A stretch of 64,000 nt of DNA. Source: Mycobacterium sp. 852013-50091_SCH5140682 (GTDB taxonomy: Bacteria; Actinomycetota; Actinomycetes; Mycobacteriales; Mycobacteriaceae). The stretch lies in assembly GCF_001665685.1 (NCBI RefSeq), contig NZ_LZTB01000127.1, positions 1 through 64,000 of the forward strand, in the 5' to 3' direction. Of this stretch, positions 25,773-37,141 are shown piece by piece (within the stretch, counting starts at the first letter, position 1; each line of letters starts with the position of its first letter). The notes under the pieces are model-generated. The model saw nothing but the letters and a program-made list of their open reading frames with translations, was not told where the DNA came from and did no database searches. A program made the translations under genes and the position numbers.

Positions 25773-27241
25773 CGACCCTCCTGGACAAGCCGGCAGCGGC
25801 GACGACCGCTCCTGCCAAGGACTTCTGTGAAGAGTCCGGTTACAAGCCCGAGCTGAAGCGCTCGCTCAGTTCTTTCCAGATGTTCGCGATCTCCTTCGCG
25901 TCGGTTTCCGTGGTGATCGGCATCTTCGCCACCTACAGCCAGGTGCTGAAGAACTCGGGCCCGCTGGGCATCTGGCTCTTCCCGATCGTCGCGGTGGGGC
26001 AGATTCTGGTGGCCCTGGTGTTCGCACAGTTCGCGGCGCGGATCCCGCTCAGCGGTTCGTCCTACCAATGGGCATCGCGGTTGGCCAATCCGAAGATCGG
26101 CTGGATCTTCGGCTGGATCGCGGCGTGGAACATCGGGCTCAGCCCGGTCGCGATCGACAACGCGCTGGCGACCCAATGTCTGATGCCGCTGTTCAACATG
26201 GCACCGAGCGAGACCACCGGCCGCGTGATCACCGTGATCCTGCTGCTGATCCAAGCCGTCATCGTGATCTACTCGACCCGCATCGTGGGCTGGACCAACT
26301 CGCTGGCCGTCGGTGTCGAACTGGCGATCGTCGTAGTGCTGGGCGTCGCCCTGTTCGCCGCGGTCATCCTCACGGGCCACGGCTCGACTCAGAATCTCTT
26401 CTCGCAAGGCATCGCCACAGGGTCGACGAGCTACTTCGCCATCGGTGGCGGATTGATGGCAGCGATGATCATGGGGCTGTCGACGCTGGTCGGCTTCGAG
26501 GCTTCGGCGAACATGGCTGAGGAAGCCAAGGACGCGCACCGCACCGTTCCCCGGGCGATCGTCGGATCTGTTGTCGCCGCCGCGATCCTGGGAATGTTCC
26601 TCATCGTCGCGCTGACCGTGGCGATCCGGGACATGGGCGCAGCCTCCAACAGCGCGTCGCCAGTCGCCGAGATCATGAATCAGCAGTTCGGTCCCGCTCT
26701 GGAACGGCCGCTGCTGCTGGTGATCGCGATCGCGTTCTTCGGTGCCGCCCTGGTGACCATCGCCGGAACCTCCCGCATCGTCTTCGCGATGGCCCGCGAC
26801 GAGCGCTTCCCCGCACACCGCATGTTCAGCCGGGTCAACCCGCACACCCGCACCCCGATCCCGGCCACGCTGCTGGTGCTGGCCCTCGGTGTGGTGGTGA
26901 TGCTGGCGATGCCGGGCGGAGCCCTGATCCAGCTCATCACGGCAGGCGCGATCTTCAACAACATCCCCTACGCCTTGACCATCGTTCTCTACCTGGTGGT
27001 GCGTAAGAAGCTCGGTCGCAAGGCAGGCGCTTTCAGCCTGGGGCGCTTCGAGGTTCCGGTCGCGGTGATCGCGCTGGTGTGGGTCTTCATCGCGATATTC
27101 GTGGTCAGCGTCTCCGAGGCGACGGTGACGACCTTCCTGATCGTCGGCGGCCTGGTCCTCTCCGGCGCGGTGTACCTGGGCTACCTGCTGAAGTGCCGCC
27201 GCGAGGTTCTTGAGCGCGAGCCCGGTACCCAGCAGTTCTGA
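25769..27241 (+). CDS. APC-family amino acid permease (copy 3)
   Basis: 490 aa with GTG start preceded by CCGGAG. Twelve TM helices with the same N-terminal signature as copies 1 and 2 (GYKPELKRSLSSFQMFAISF) and RIPLSGSSYQWASRLANPK. The post-TM6 signature is LVGFEASANMAEEAKDAHR. It is divergent from the TPR-LuxR regulator and ends 131 bp before glnX, separated from it by a strong terminator. Three paralogues within 8 kb imply local duplication. The position next to an amino-acid-sensing glnXH-pknG cassette suggests transport of amino acids or polyamines. Confidence 0.92.
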   Translation: MTTLLDKPAAATTAPAKDFCEESGYKPELKRSLSSFQMFAISFASVSVVIGIFATYSQVLKNSGPLGIWLFPIVAVGQILVALVFAQFAARIPLSGSSYQWASRLANPKIGWIFGWIAAWNIGLSPVAIDNALATQCLMPLFNMAPSETTGRVITVILLLIQAVIVIYSTRIVGWTNSLAVGVELAIVVVLGVALFAAVILTGHGSTQNLFSQGIATGSTSYFAIGGGLMAAMIMGLSTLVGFEASANMAEEAKDAHRTVPRAIVGSVVAAAILGMFLIVALTVAIRDMGAASNSASPVAEIMNQQFGPALERPLLLVIAIAFFGAALVTIAGTSRIVFAMARDERFPAHRMFSRVNPHTRTPIPATLLVLALGVVVMLAMPGGALIQLITAGAIFNNIPYALTIVLYLVVRKKLGRKAGAFSLGRFEVPVAVIALVWVFIAIFVVSVSEATVTTFLIVGGLVLSGAVYLGYLLKCRREVLEREPGTQQF

Positions 27242-27256
27242 AGTCCCGCTCAACCC

Positions 27257-27298
27257 GTCATCCCCCTTGGCCCGCCCGGACCAAGGGGGATGACTTTT
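27257..27298 (+). terminator. Rho-independent terminator after permease 3
   Basis: Perfect 14-bp stem: GTCATCCCCCTTGG at 27257-27270 and CCAAGGGGGATGAC at 27281-27294, a 10-nt loop, then TTTT. It is the clearest intrinsic terminator in the window. It separates permease 3 from glnX, so the sensor cassette needs its own promoter in 27299-27372. Confidence 0.85.
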
Positions 27299-27372
27299 GT
27301 GTGAGGTAACCCCCCACGCAACGCGTTTGCAGGCGCTACCGTGCGATTCATCCTGCTAGGAGGAGATGGCGA

Positions 27373-28680
27373 GTGGACAGCGGTCAGGTGGAGCGTCGGC
27401 AGACGCGCACACTCGATGAGTCGCTGCTCGTCGACCTCGACGAGCCGGACCGTCCGATCATCGACTTCCTGCGAGCCACCCCCGGCCGGATCGCGGTGAT
27501 GGCCGTCGTCCTGGTGGCGATCGTCCTGGCCGTGGGCGTGGTGGCGTCGGCGACAGTGTCCGGTCGGCAACAACAGTTGGGCACCTTGGGCTCACACACC
27601 GAACCGCTCTCCGATGCCGCGCAGCGGATCTACAGCGCCTTGTCGTCGGCCAACACCACTGCGGCGACCGCGTTTCTGGCCGGCGGGGTGGAACCCCGCG
27701 AGATCCGCGACCGCTACGACGCAGACATCGGACAGGCCTCCGCCGGCCTGGTGACCGCGGCGAACGGCGTGGCGGCCGACGACACCGAGTCGTTGACCCT
27801 GCTTACGGACCTGTCCAATCAATTGGCGCTGTACACCGGAATGATGGCGACGGCTCGTGCGAGCAACCGCGACGGCCTCCCGATCGGTGTCGCGTATCTC
27901 AGCGGAGCGTCCACGCTGATGCAGGAGTCCATGCTGCCGGATGCCGATCGGTTGTACCGAAGCCAGATCGACGCCGTCACCGCGTCGCAGCGTTCGGCGG
28001 CGCCTGCCTATGCGGTGATCGCAGGTGCCGCGGTCGCCGCAGGGCTGTTGATCATCGCGCAGATCTTCCTGGCCAGGCACAGTCATCGGCGGCTCAACCC
28101 GGGGTTGGCAGTGGCGTCGGTGTTGATGGCGGTACTCACGGTGTGGCTGACCGCTGCCGGACTGGTGTCGGCGCACGCCGCGAACAGTGCACGCACGCAG
28201 GGAGGCGAACCGCTCGGCGTCGCGGTGGCCGCCCGCATCCTCGTGCAGCAGGCCCGCGCGGACGAGATCCTCGGGCTGCTCAAGCGGGGCTCCGACACGC
28301 TGTCCGACATCAGATTCGATGAGCGGACCGCACAGGTCGGTTGGCTGCTGGACAAGCATCCGGTTGACGGGGCATCCGACGCCCTGCACGGCTGGATCAG
28401 CGCTCACAACGAGATCCGGAACAAGCTGGTCGGCGGTGATTATCCGGGGGCGGTGGCGATCGCGAGAGACAGTGGGCTCCAACATTCGACGGCCCAGTTC
28501 GCCCGGCTGGATCAGGCGCTGGGGGACGACATCGCGCGATTGCGTCAACGCCAGCGGGACGGCATCACGCACGCCTACGTTGCGTTGAGCGCACTTCCGG
28601 CTGGTGCCGCGGCCATCAGCGTGCTTGCGGCACTTGCGATTGCCGCAGGCGTCGCGCCGAGACTGAACGAGTACCACTGA
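27373..28680 (+). CDS. glnX: GlnX-like transmembrane signalling protein
   Basis: 435 aa with GTG start and AGGAGGAG upstream. Four hydrophobic helices: ~40-60, ~213-232, ~243-265 and ~405-430. Between them are two helical periplasmic segments rich in Ala/Asp/Arg, as in M. tuberculosis GlnX (Rv0412c), including AYLSGASTLMQESMLPDADR and LVQQARADEILGLLKRG-type repeats. In the described system GlnX passes the GlnH ligand signal across the membrane to PknG. The stop overlaps the next glnH start by one base (TGATG). The gene order is the same as in the canonical cluster. Confidence 0.88.
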   Translation: MDSGQVERRQTRTLDESLLVDLDEPDRPIIDFLRATPGRIAVMAVVLVAIVLAVGVVASATVSGRQQQLGTLGSHTEPLSDAAQRIYSALSSANTTAATAFLAGGVEPREIRDRYDADIGQASAGLVTAANGVAADDTESLTLLTDLSNQLALYTGMMATARASNRDGLPIGVAYLSGASTLMQESMLPDADRLYRSQIDAVTASQRSAAPAYAVIAGAAVAAGLLIIAQIFLARHSHRRLNPGLAVASVLMAVLTVWLTAAGLVSAHAANSARTQGGEPLGVAVAARILVQQARADEILGLLKRGSDTLSDIRFDERTAQVGWLLDKHPVDGASDALHGWISAHNEIRNKLVGGDYPGAVAIARDSGLQHSTAQFARLDQALGDDIARLRQRQRDGITHAYVALSALPAGAAAISVLAALAIAAGVAPRLNEYH

Positions 28681-29618
28681 TGCGAGCCGGCACCGGGCTT
28701 CTCGTCCTCGCAGCGACCGTGCTGACGGGATGCGCCACGGTGCAGCCGCTCGTCCAGGTACCGGCCTCGCTCACGACCATGCCGTTGCCGAGCGGTGCCG
28801 AGGTAGCGCCGACAGTTACCGGCGCGGCAGTCGAAAGCTGCGATGCCACAGCGAGTTTGCGCCCGTCGGCCGCGCCCGCGCCCACGGTGGATGCGATTCG
28901 GCGGCGCGGGTGGGTGGTTGTCGGCATAGACCAGAACACCAATCCGCTGAGCTTCCGTGACCCCGTGACCGGCGAACTGCGGGGTTTCCTCGTCGACCTC
29001 TCCCATGAAGTCGCCCGAGACCTGGTCGGTGATCCCGACAAGGTGGACTTCCGGCTGCTGACCGAACCGGAGCGGATGCCTGCGGTGCAGAACAACACCG
29101 TCGACATCCTGACCAAGGCGACCACCATCACCTGCCCCCGCGCCGAGCTGATCGCGTTCTCGACGGTGTACTTCGAAGGACATCAAAGGCTGCTGGTGCC
29201 ACGGGGTTCGCCGGTGCGCGGACCTGCCGATCTGGCCGGCAAGCGGGTGTGCTCCGCGCTGGCGACGACGTCCATCGCCACGGTCGCCCGGGTCGCTCCG
29301 GCGGCCACCATCGTGGGCGTGCAGAACTTCGACGACTGCCTGGTCGCGCTTCAGCAGGGCCAGGTGGATGCTGCCAGCACCGACGATTCGCTTCTGGTCG
29401 GCATGGCCGGACAGGATCCCAATCTGGAGATCGTCGGGCCCGCCCTGGAGAACGAGCCGTACGGCATCGGGGTCAACAAATCCGAAGAGGATCTGGTGCG
29501 CGCGGTCAACGCCAGCCTGGACCGGATTCGACGGGACGGGACCTGGGAAGCGCTGTACCGCAAGTGGTTCAGCATGCTCGGCCCGGCCACTCCACCCGAA
29601 CCGAAGTATCGGGACTGA
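28680..29618 (+). CDS. glnH: GlnH-like solute-binding lipoprotein (first copy, divergent)
   Basis: 312 aa. Lipobox VLTGC (Cys18) anchors it to the outer face of the membrane. The mature protein is a family-3 periplasmic binding fold ~72-305: VVVGIDQNTNPLSFRDPVTG, ITCPRAELIAFSTVYFEGHQ, DLAGKRVC, DSLLVGMAGQDPNLEIVGP, and the C-terminal DRIRRDGTWEALYRKWF. In M. tuberculosis GlnH binds aspartate/glutamate and signals through GlnX to PknG. This copy differs from copy 2 and from GlnH at ligand-domain positions: GFLVDLS replaces GFDVDIA and VDILTKATTITC replaces VDIVVK(A/T)M(T/S)ITC. Its ligand may therefore differ. Confidence 0.88.
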   Translation: MRAGTGLLVLAATVLTGCATVQPLVQVPASLTTMPLPSGAEVAPTVTGAAVESCDATASLRPSAAPAPTVDAIRRRGWVVVGIDQNTNPLSFRDPVTGELRGFLVDLSHEVARDLVGDPDKVDFRLLTEPERMPAVQNNTVDILTKATTITCPRAELIAFSTVYFEGHQRLLVPRGSPVRGPADLAGKRVCSALATTSIATVARVAPAATIVGVQNFDDCLVALQQGQVDAASTDDSLLVGMAGQDPNLEIVGPALENEPYGIGVNKSEEDLVRAVNASLDRIRRDGTWEALYRKWFSMLGPATPPEPKYRD

Positions 29619-29619
29619 C

Positions 29620-30579
29620 ATGGCCGTCGAACAGAGTATGCGCGCGGTCACCAGACTTGTCGTCCTCGCTGCGACAGCAGTGACGGGATGTTCGGCAGTG
29701 CAACCGCTCGTCGAGGTGCCGGCCTCGCTGACGACCCTGCCGCTGCCCAGTGGCGCTGCCGTGGCATCACGGGTTCCCGGTGTACCGGTCGAGAGCTGTG
29801 ATGCCACAGCGAGTTTGCGCCCATCAACTGAGGGCGGGCCGACCGTCGAGGCGATCCGGCAGCGCGGCAGGCTGATCGTGGGCATCGACCAGAGCACCAA
29901 TCTGCTGAGCTTTCGCGATCCTGCGTCCGGGCACCTGCAGGGATTCGACGTCGACATCGCCCGCGAGGTGGCCCGTGACCTGACCGGCGACCCCGACAAG
30001 GTGGAGTTCCGCCTGCTCACGTCGCCCGAGCGGATCAGCAACCTGCAGAACGGGACCGTCGACATCGTCGTCAAGGCAATGACGATCACCTGCGCCCGCG
30101 CTGAGCAGATCGCGTTCTCCACGGAGTATTTCGATGCGCATCAGCGATTGCTCGTACCGAAGGATTCGCAGATTCAGGGTCCGGGTGATCTGGCGGGGAA
30201 ACGGGTGTGCTCACAGGTGGACACCACATCGCTGGCCACCGCCGCCCGGGTGGCGCCCGCGGCAACCCTGCTGGGCGTTCAGAACTGGGACGATTGCCTG
30301 GTGGCGATTCAGCAGGGGCAGACCGACGCGGTCACCACCGATGACTCGATCCTGGCAGGCATGGCCGTCCAGGATCCCAACCTGCACCTGGTCGGACCCA
30401 GTCTGGAAAACGAGCCATACGGTATCGGAGTGAACAAATCCCGCGAGGATCTGGTCAGGGCGGTCAATGCCAGCCTCGACCGGATCCGGCGGGACGGGAC
30501 ATGGGAGGCGCTGTACCGCAAGTGGTTCAACGTTCTCGGCGTTGCGCCGAGTCCGCCGGAGCCGCGGTACCGGGATTGA
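29620..30579 (+). CDS. glnH: GlnH-like solute-binding lipoprotein (second copy)
   Basis: 319 aa from ATG 29620; ATG 29638 is the start that aligns with copy 1. Lipobox AVTGC. Binding domain as in copy 1 but with the canonical GFDVDIAREVA, VDIVVKAMTITC and TDDSILAG stretches. By eye about three quarters of residues match copy 1, with the last 45 nearly identical. Its conservation at the ligand pocket suggests it keeps the acidic-amino-acid-type specificity. It starts 2 bp after copy 1 and ends 2 bp before pknG, all in one operon. Having two sensor lipoproteins in one GlnX-PknG cassette is unusual. Confidence 0.9.
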   Translation: MAVEQSMRAVTRLVVLAATAVTGCSAVQPLVEVPASLTTLPLPSGAAVASRVPGVPVESCDATASLRPSTEGGPTVEAIRQRGRLIVGIDQSTNLLSFRDPASGHLQGFDVDIAREVARDLTGDPDKVEFRLLTSPERISNLQNGTVDIVVKAMTITCARAEQIAFSTEYFDAHQRLLVPKDSQIQGPGDLAGKRVCSQVDTTSLATAARVAPAATLLGVQNWDDCLVAIQQGQTDAVTTDDSILAGMAVQDPNLHLVGPSLENEPYGIGVNKSREDLVRAVNASLDRIRRDGTWEALYRKWFNVLGVAPSPPEPRYRD

Positions 30580-30581
30580 GC

Positions 30582-32576
<1,995 letters not shown>

Positions 32577-32694
32577 TGCCACGCGACCACCGGGTTGACC
32601 GCCCCGTCATTATTTGCTGATCGGATACCGCCTCCGTGCGGATCGGCGTAGGTTGATGTCTGCTCACCGGGCCCACTCAACGAAGGGGTGACCC

Positions 32695-34059
32695 ATGGCC
32701 GACGTCGACTACTGCGTGGTGGGTGCGGGTTTTGCCGGACTGACCGCGGCGCTGAGGCTCAAGCGGGCGGGCCGATCTGTGGTGCTGCTGGAGGCGAGCG
32801 ACCGGGTCGGCGGCCGGACGTTCACCGAGGTGCGGCCCGACGGGACGTGGATCGACCGCGGTGGAGCCTGGATCGGGCCCGGGCAGGACCGCATCAAGGC
32901 GTTGATGACGGAATTCGGTATCAAGGAGTACAAGCAGTACGTCGACGGTGACGCGATGATGATCGTCGACGGTAAGCAGCACCGGTACTCCGGCACGATT
33001 CCGTGGTCGATGAGTCCGTGGGCGATCGCCAACCTCGGCGCGGGCCTGCTCGAAGTGGGGCACATGTGCAAGTCGATCCCGTTCGAGGCGCCATGGGAGG
33101 CCAAGAGAGCGGCCGAGTGGGACCGAATCACGTTGGGGGAGTGGCTGCATGACCACGTCCACTCCAAGCAGGCTCGCGACATGCTCGACATGGCCATGGC
33201 AGGCGTCTACACGTCGGCGGCATCGGAAGTCTCGTTGCTGTGGGCCCTTCATCAGATGGGCTCGGGCGGTGGACCGATCTTCGTGATCTCCACCAAGGAC
33301 GGCTCGCAGGACGCGCGGGTGCACGGCGGTATGGGCGCCGTCTACGGCCCGATGGCCGCCGAACTCGGTGACGCACTGCATCTTTCGCGACCCGTGCGCC
33401 TGATCGCGCAGGACGAGACCGGCGTGAGCGTGCACGCCGACGGCGAGACCGTCCGGGCGGGCCGCGTGATCGTCGCCGTACCTCTGGCCGTGGCCGACCA
33501 GATCGATTACGAGCCAATGCTTCCCGTCGACCGCGCGTTTCTGCACCGGCGCATGCCCGGCGGCGCCGTGTTCAAGATCTCGGTGGTCTACGACAGCGCG
33601 TTCTGGCGCGCCGACGGGTTGTGCGGGCAGTCGGCCGCACCGGGCAGCCCTGCCACGCTCACCACCGACGCGTGCACCGACATCGCTGTGCCGGGGATCA
33701 TGTGCGTCATCACCGAAGGCCCTGCCGCACGCCGGCTCGGTCTCCTCGACCCGGACCAGCGCAGGACCGCCGTGCTCGGCGAGTTGATCGACCGATTCGG
33801 CGCGAAGGCCGCGTGCGCGGTGAGCTATCACGAGCAGAACTGGACCGTCGAGCGCTACTCGGGTGGCGGGATGATCAGCCATGCACCACCGGGGGTGCTG
33901 ACCGAGTTCGGCCACACCCTGCGGGAGGCGTGCGGGCGAATCCACTGGGCAGGCACGGAGAGTTCGGCGGTCATGTGCGGCTGGATCGACGGCGCCGTTC
34001 GATCCGGTGAGCGGGCGGCCACGGAGGTGATGGCGGTCGACGCCGTGGCAGCGGTGTAG
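32695..34059 (+). CDS. Flavin-containing amine oxidase
   Basis: 454 aa. N-terminal FAD-binding Rossmann motif GAGFAGLTAAL (10-20) followed by LLEASDRVGGRTF. The C-terminal FAD contact is HWAGTESSAVMCGWIDGAVRSG. The region that carries the covalent-FAD Cys in monoamine and putrescine oxidases reads YSGGGMISHAPPG, without Cys, so FAD should be non-covalent. It oxidises an amine (tyramine, putrescine or similar) to an aldehyde with release of ammonia and peroxide. AAGGGG precedes the ATG. It follows pknG by 118 bp on the same strand, in keeping with a region devoted to amine/amino-acid handling. Confidence 0.9.
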   Translation: MADVDYCVVGAGFAGLTAALRLKRAGRSVVLLEASDRVGGRTFTEVRPDGTWIDRGGAWIGPGQDRIKALMTEFGIKEYKQYVDGDAMMIVDGKQHRYSGTIPWSMSPWAIANLGAGLLEVGHMCKSIPFEAPWEAKRAAEWDRITLGEWLHDHVHSKQARDMLDMAMAGVYTSAASEVSLLWALHQMGSGGGPIFVISTKDGSQDARVHGGMGAVYGPMAAELGDALHLSRPVRLIAQDETGVSVHADGETVRAGRVIVAVPLAVADQIDYEPMLPVDRAFLHRRMPGGAVFKISVVYDSAFWRADGLCGQSAAPGSPATLTTDACTDIAVPGIMCVITEGPAARRLGLLDPDQRRTAVLGELIDRFGAKAACAVSYHEQNWTVERYSGGGMISHAPPGVLTEFGHTLREACGRIHWAGTESSAVMCGWIDGAVRSGERAATEVMAVDAVAAV

Positions 34060-34117
34060 CGCGTCGGCCCGGCGCGCGTCCGAGGAGTCCGGGCGGAATC
34101 TGACACGATGTCGAACC

Positions 34118-34438
34118 ATGAAGACGCTGATCCTCCCGGTGCTGGTGGTGCTCGCCGGGATCGCCTTCGCGCCAGCCGCTGTTGCCGACGATCAGGGCTA
34201 CCTGGATGAGTTGTCCTCGACGGGCCTGCCGGTGTCCGACGACAACCGCGACACCCTCATCCAGCTCGGTCAGCAGACATGCTTGACCGCACGCGAGGAC
34301 CCGGCGATGCAGACGGGTGATCTGGCGATGCAGATCGCCGAGGCCCGGTCGGCCTATCCCTACGGCAAAGCCCAACTGGTCGTGGCCGCTGCGCTGCACA
34401 ACTACTGCCCGGACCTCACCGTCAGTCCCGGCGCCTAA
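34118..34438 (+). CDS. DUF732 secreted protein
   Basis: 106 aa. Signal peptide with cleavage after AVA (residue ~24). The mature domain DDQGYLDELSSTGLPVSDDN through LVVAAALHNYCPD is the helical DUF732 fold common in mycobacteria, with two Cys (CLTA, NYCP) likely forming a disulphide. Function of the family is unknown. The 3' end overlaps that of the convergent MFS gene by 17 nt. Confidence 0.88.
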   Translation: MKTLILPVLVVLAGIAFAPAAVADDQGYLDELSSTGLPVSDDNRDTLIQLGQQTCLTAREDPAMQTGDLAMQIAEARSAYPYGKAQLVVAAALHNYCPDLTVSPGA

Positions 34439-35936
34439 TACCCGAATCGGGACTCTTGGTGCACGGATGCTGGCAGGCCTGGCTCGTCCCGGCCAACACG
34501 TGGTGGGCGACGTCGGTGCCGGTGCGGATGGTCACCGCCGCGATGATCCCGCCGCATCCGGATGCGGCCGCGGCGATGAGCATCGCTGTCGAAAAGCCGT
34601 GGCCCAAAGGCTCTCCGACACCAGGATTGATGCCGGCCGCCACCGGCAGCATCGCGACGGCCAGCAACCCGGCCAGCCGTGCGACAGCGTTGTTCACCCC
34701 GGACGCGGTTCCGGCCTGACTTTCCGGCACGGCTGCCAGGACGGCCGCGGTGAGCGGGGTGACGGTGATCATCAGCCCGACGCCGAAGACGACGACGGCA
34801 GGCAGCACCACCGAGAGGTATGACGCTCCTGGAGTGATACGGGCCATCAATGCCAGCCCGCAGGCCGCGACCAGCGGACCCACGGACATCGGCAATCGCG
34901 GACCGGTGCGCTGCGCGATGGAGCCCGCCCATGGGGAGCCGATCAGCATGATGACCGTGATGGGCAGCGTTGCCACACCGGCCATCAGGGCCGAGTAGTG
35001 CAGGCTCTGCTGCAGCTGCAACGTCAGCAGGAACAGCGCACCCCCGAGTGCGGCGTACACCGCGAATGTGGTGAGATTCGCACCGCTGAACTGGCGCGAT
35101 CGAAACAGTCCCAACGGCAGGAGCGGTGCCTGCACATGCGTCTCGATCACGGCGAAGACCACCAGCGCGACAACACCGATGGCGACGGCCGTCACCGCCG
35201 CTGCGGTCCAACCATGCGACGGAACTTCGATCAGCGGGTAGATCACGCCTGCGAGTCCGATCATGACTGCTGCGGCGCCCGCGAGGTCCGGGTGCCCGTG
35301 GGTAGTGGTCGCGCGGGACTCCGGGACGTGGCGGACCGTTATCCACATCGCGGCCACAGCGAGCGGAACGTTCAACAAGAAAACCCACCGCCACGACGCG
35401 GCGTCGACGAGCCACCCCCCGATGAACGGGCCGAGGGCTGAGGTGACGCCTGACATCCCTGCCCACAGCCCCACGGCCTGAGCCCTGTCGTCGTTCCGGA
35501 TCCCGACGTCGATCATGGCGAGGCTGCCCGGCACCAGGGCAGCTGCCCCGATGCCCTGGACCACGCGCGCGGCGATCAACCAGCCGACGCTCGGAGCCAG
35601 GCCGCACACGACCGATGCCACCGTGAAAACCACCAAGCCGCCGAGAAAAACGCGGCGGCGGCCGTACCGATCGCCCGCGGCGCCACCGGAGAGCAACAAC
35701 GCGCTCAACGACAGCAGATAGCCGTCGAGCACCCACTGCTGGCCTGTCAGCCCGGTGTCCAGATCCCGCCCGATCGCCGGCAGTGCGACGTTGACCACGG
35801 TGCTGTCGAGAAACGCGATGCCCGAGCCGAGGACCGCGGCGGCAACCAGCCACCGGGCAGCCGACGACGCCAGGGGCACCCGTGGCGGGTTGCCCGGAGA
35901 ATCGCCGCGGCCGTGCCCTGTGCGCGTGTCGTCCAT
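34422..35936 (-). CDS. MFS transporter, 14-TM DHA2 family (EmrB-like)
   Basis: 504 aa from ATG 35936 (MDDTRTG). Motif D1 AFLDSTVVNVALPAIG at ~41-56, motif A GAAGDRYGRRR at 85-95, and ALGPFIGGWLVD in TM5. Fourteen TM helices. It is a probable proton antiporter for drugs or small organics. It is divergent from the luciferase-like monooxygenase gene across 101 bp, so the two may share regulation. It is distinct from the MFS protein at 22 kb. Confidence 0.88.
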   Translation of the reverse strand: MDDTRTGHGRGDSPGNPPRVPLASSAARWLVAAAVLGSGIAFLDSTVVNVALPAIGRDLDTGLTGQQWVLDGYLLSLSALLLSGGAAGDRYGRRRVFLGGLVVFTVASVVCGLAPSVGWLIAARVVQGIGAAALVPGSLAMIDVGIRNDDRAQAVGLWAGMSGVTSALGPFIGGWLVDAASWRWVFLLNVPLAVAAMWITVRHVPESRATTTHGHPDLAGAAAVMIGLAGVIYPLIEVPSHGWTAAAVTAVAIGVVALVVFAVIETHVQAPLLPLGLFRSRQFSGANLTTFAVYAALGGALFLLTLQLQQSLHYSALMAGVATLPITVIMLIGSPWAGSIAQRTGPRLPMSVGPLVAACGLALMARITPGASYLSVVLPAVVVFGVGLMITVTPLTAAVLAAVPESQAGTASGVNNAVARLAGLLAVAMLPVAAGINPGVGEPLGHGFSTAMLIAAAASGCGGIIAAVTIRTGTDVAHHVLAGTSQACQHPCTKSPDSGIRRRD

Positions 35937-36037
35937 GCACCCATGATTGTCACAACGCAGTCCGTTGATGCGCAATCGTGGCGGCGCGTACGGTTGGTAT
36001 CGCGATATCCAACGAATGGGGGATGCGGTTGTCGGGC

Positions 36038-37141
36038 ATGCAATTCGGCATATTCACCGTCGGCGATGTCACGGCGGATCCGACGACCGGTCGAAAACCG
36101 ACCGAAGCCGAGCGGATTCGCGCCACCGTGACCATCGCGAGGAAGGCCGAGGAGGTGGGGCTCGACGTGTTCGCCACCGGCGAGCACCACAACCCGCCGT
36201 TTGTGCCCTCGTCGCCGACCACCCTGCTGGGCTACATCGCGGCTCTGACCGAGCGCATCATCCTGTCCACGTCGACAACGTTGATCACGACCAACGATCC
36301 GGTGAAGATCGCCGAGGACTTCAGTGTGCTGCAACACCTTTCGGATGGCCGAGTCGACGTGATGCTGGGCCGGGGCAACACCGGACCGGTGTACCCCTGG
36401 TTCGGGCAGGACATCCGGGCTGCGATTCCGTTGACCGTCGAGCACTATCGGTTGCTGCGGCGGCTCTGGCGCGAGCAGAGTGTTGACTGGAGCGGTGAAT
36501 TCCGCACGCCCCTACAGGGTTTCACGCTTGCACCGCAACCGCTCGACGGTGTGCCGCCATTCGTCTGGCACGGTTCGATCCGTACCCCGGAAATCGCCGA
36601 ACTGGCCGCCTATTACGGTGACGGGTTTTTCGCCAACCACATCTTCTGGCCGTCCTCGCACACGAAACGTATGGTGCAGTTGTACCGGCAACGGTTCGAA
36701 CACTATGGGCACGGCAGCGCCGATCAGGCCATCGTGGGTCTCGGCGGGCAGGTGTTCATGCGGCCCCGCAGTCAGGATGCGATCGCCGAGTTCCGGCCCT
36801 ACTTCGACAATGCTCCGGTGTACGGGCACGGACCGAGCTTGGAAGAGTTCGCCGCCGAGACGCCGCTGACGGTGGGTTCGCCGCAGCAGGTGATCGATCG
36901 GACGTTGGGTTTCCGCGATTACGCGGGTGACTATCAACGACAGTTGTTCCTCATCGACCATGCCGGCCTGCCGTTGAAGGTGGTGCTGGAGCAGCTCGAC
37001 CTGTTGGGTGAGGAAGTCATCCCGGTGCTGCGCAAGGAGTTTGCGATCGGTCGGCCCGATCACGTACCCGACGCTCCTACGCGTGACTCGCTCGTGCGAG
37101 CCGCCGCAGCGGGCGCAGCGGGCGCAGAGGAGCAGCCATGA
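36038..37141 (+). CDS. Luciferase-like FMN monooxygenase (CE1758 family)
   Basis: 367 aa TIM-barrel flavin monooxygenase: MQFGIFTVGDVTADPTTGRK at the N-terminus, FATGEHHNPPFVPSSP, LSDGRVDVMLGRGNTGPVYP, and the product site GSPQQVIDRTLGF. The start ATG 36038 opens the conserved core; ATG 36023 is less likely because GGGGG abuts it. The family is always paired with an FMN reductase, as here, where the next gene overlaps by 4 nt. The pair should oxygenate an organic substrate using reduced FMN made by the partner. Confidence 0.88.
   Translation: MQFGIFTVGDVTADPTTGRKPTEAERIRATVTIARKAEEVGLDVFATGEHHNPPFVPSSPTTLLGYIAALTERIILSTSTTLITTNDPVKIAEDFSVLQHLSDGRVDVMLGRGNTGPVYPWFGQDIRAAIPLTVEHYRLLRRLWREQSVDWSGEFRTPLQGFTLAPQPLDGVPPFVWHGSIRTPEIAELAAYYGDGFFANHIFWPSSHTKRMVQLYRQRFEHYGHGSADQAIVGLGGQVFMRPRSQDAIAEFRPYFDNAPVYGHGPSLEEFAAETPLTVGSPQQVIDRTLGFRDYAGDYQRQLFLIDHAGLPLKVVLEQLDLLGEEVIPVLRKEFAIGRPDHVPDAPTRDSLVRAAAAGAAGAEEQP

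Noticed and set aside
25697..27253. Long open frame on the minus strand opposite permease 3
   Set aside because: The Asp/His/Arg-rich sequence is what antisense of a hydrophobic membrane protein gives in a high-GC genome.
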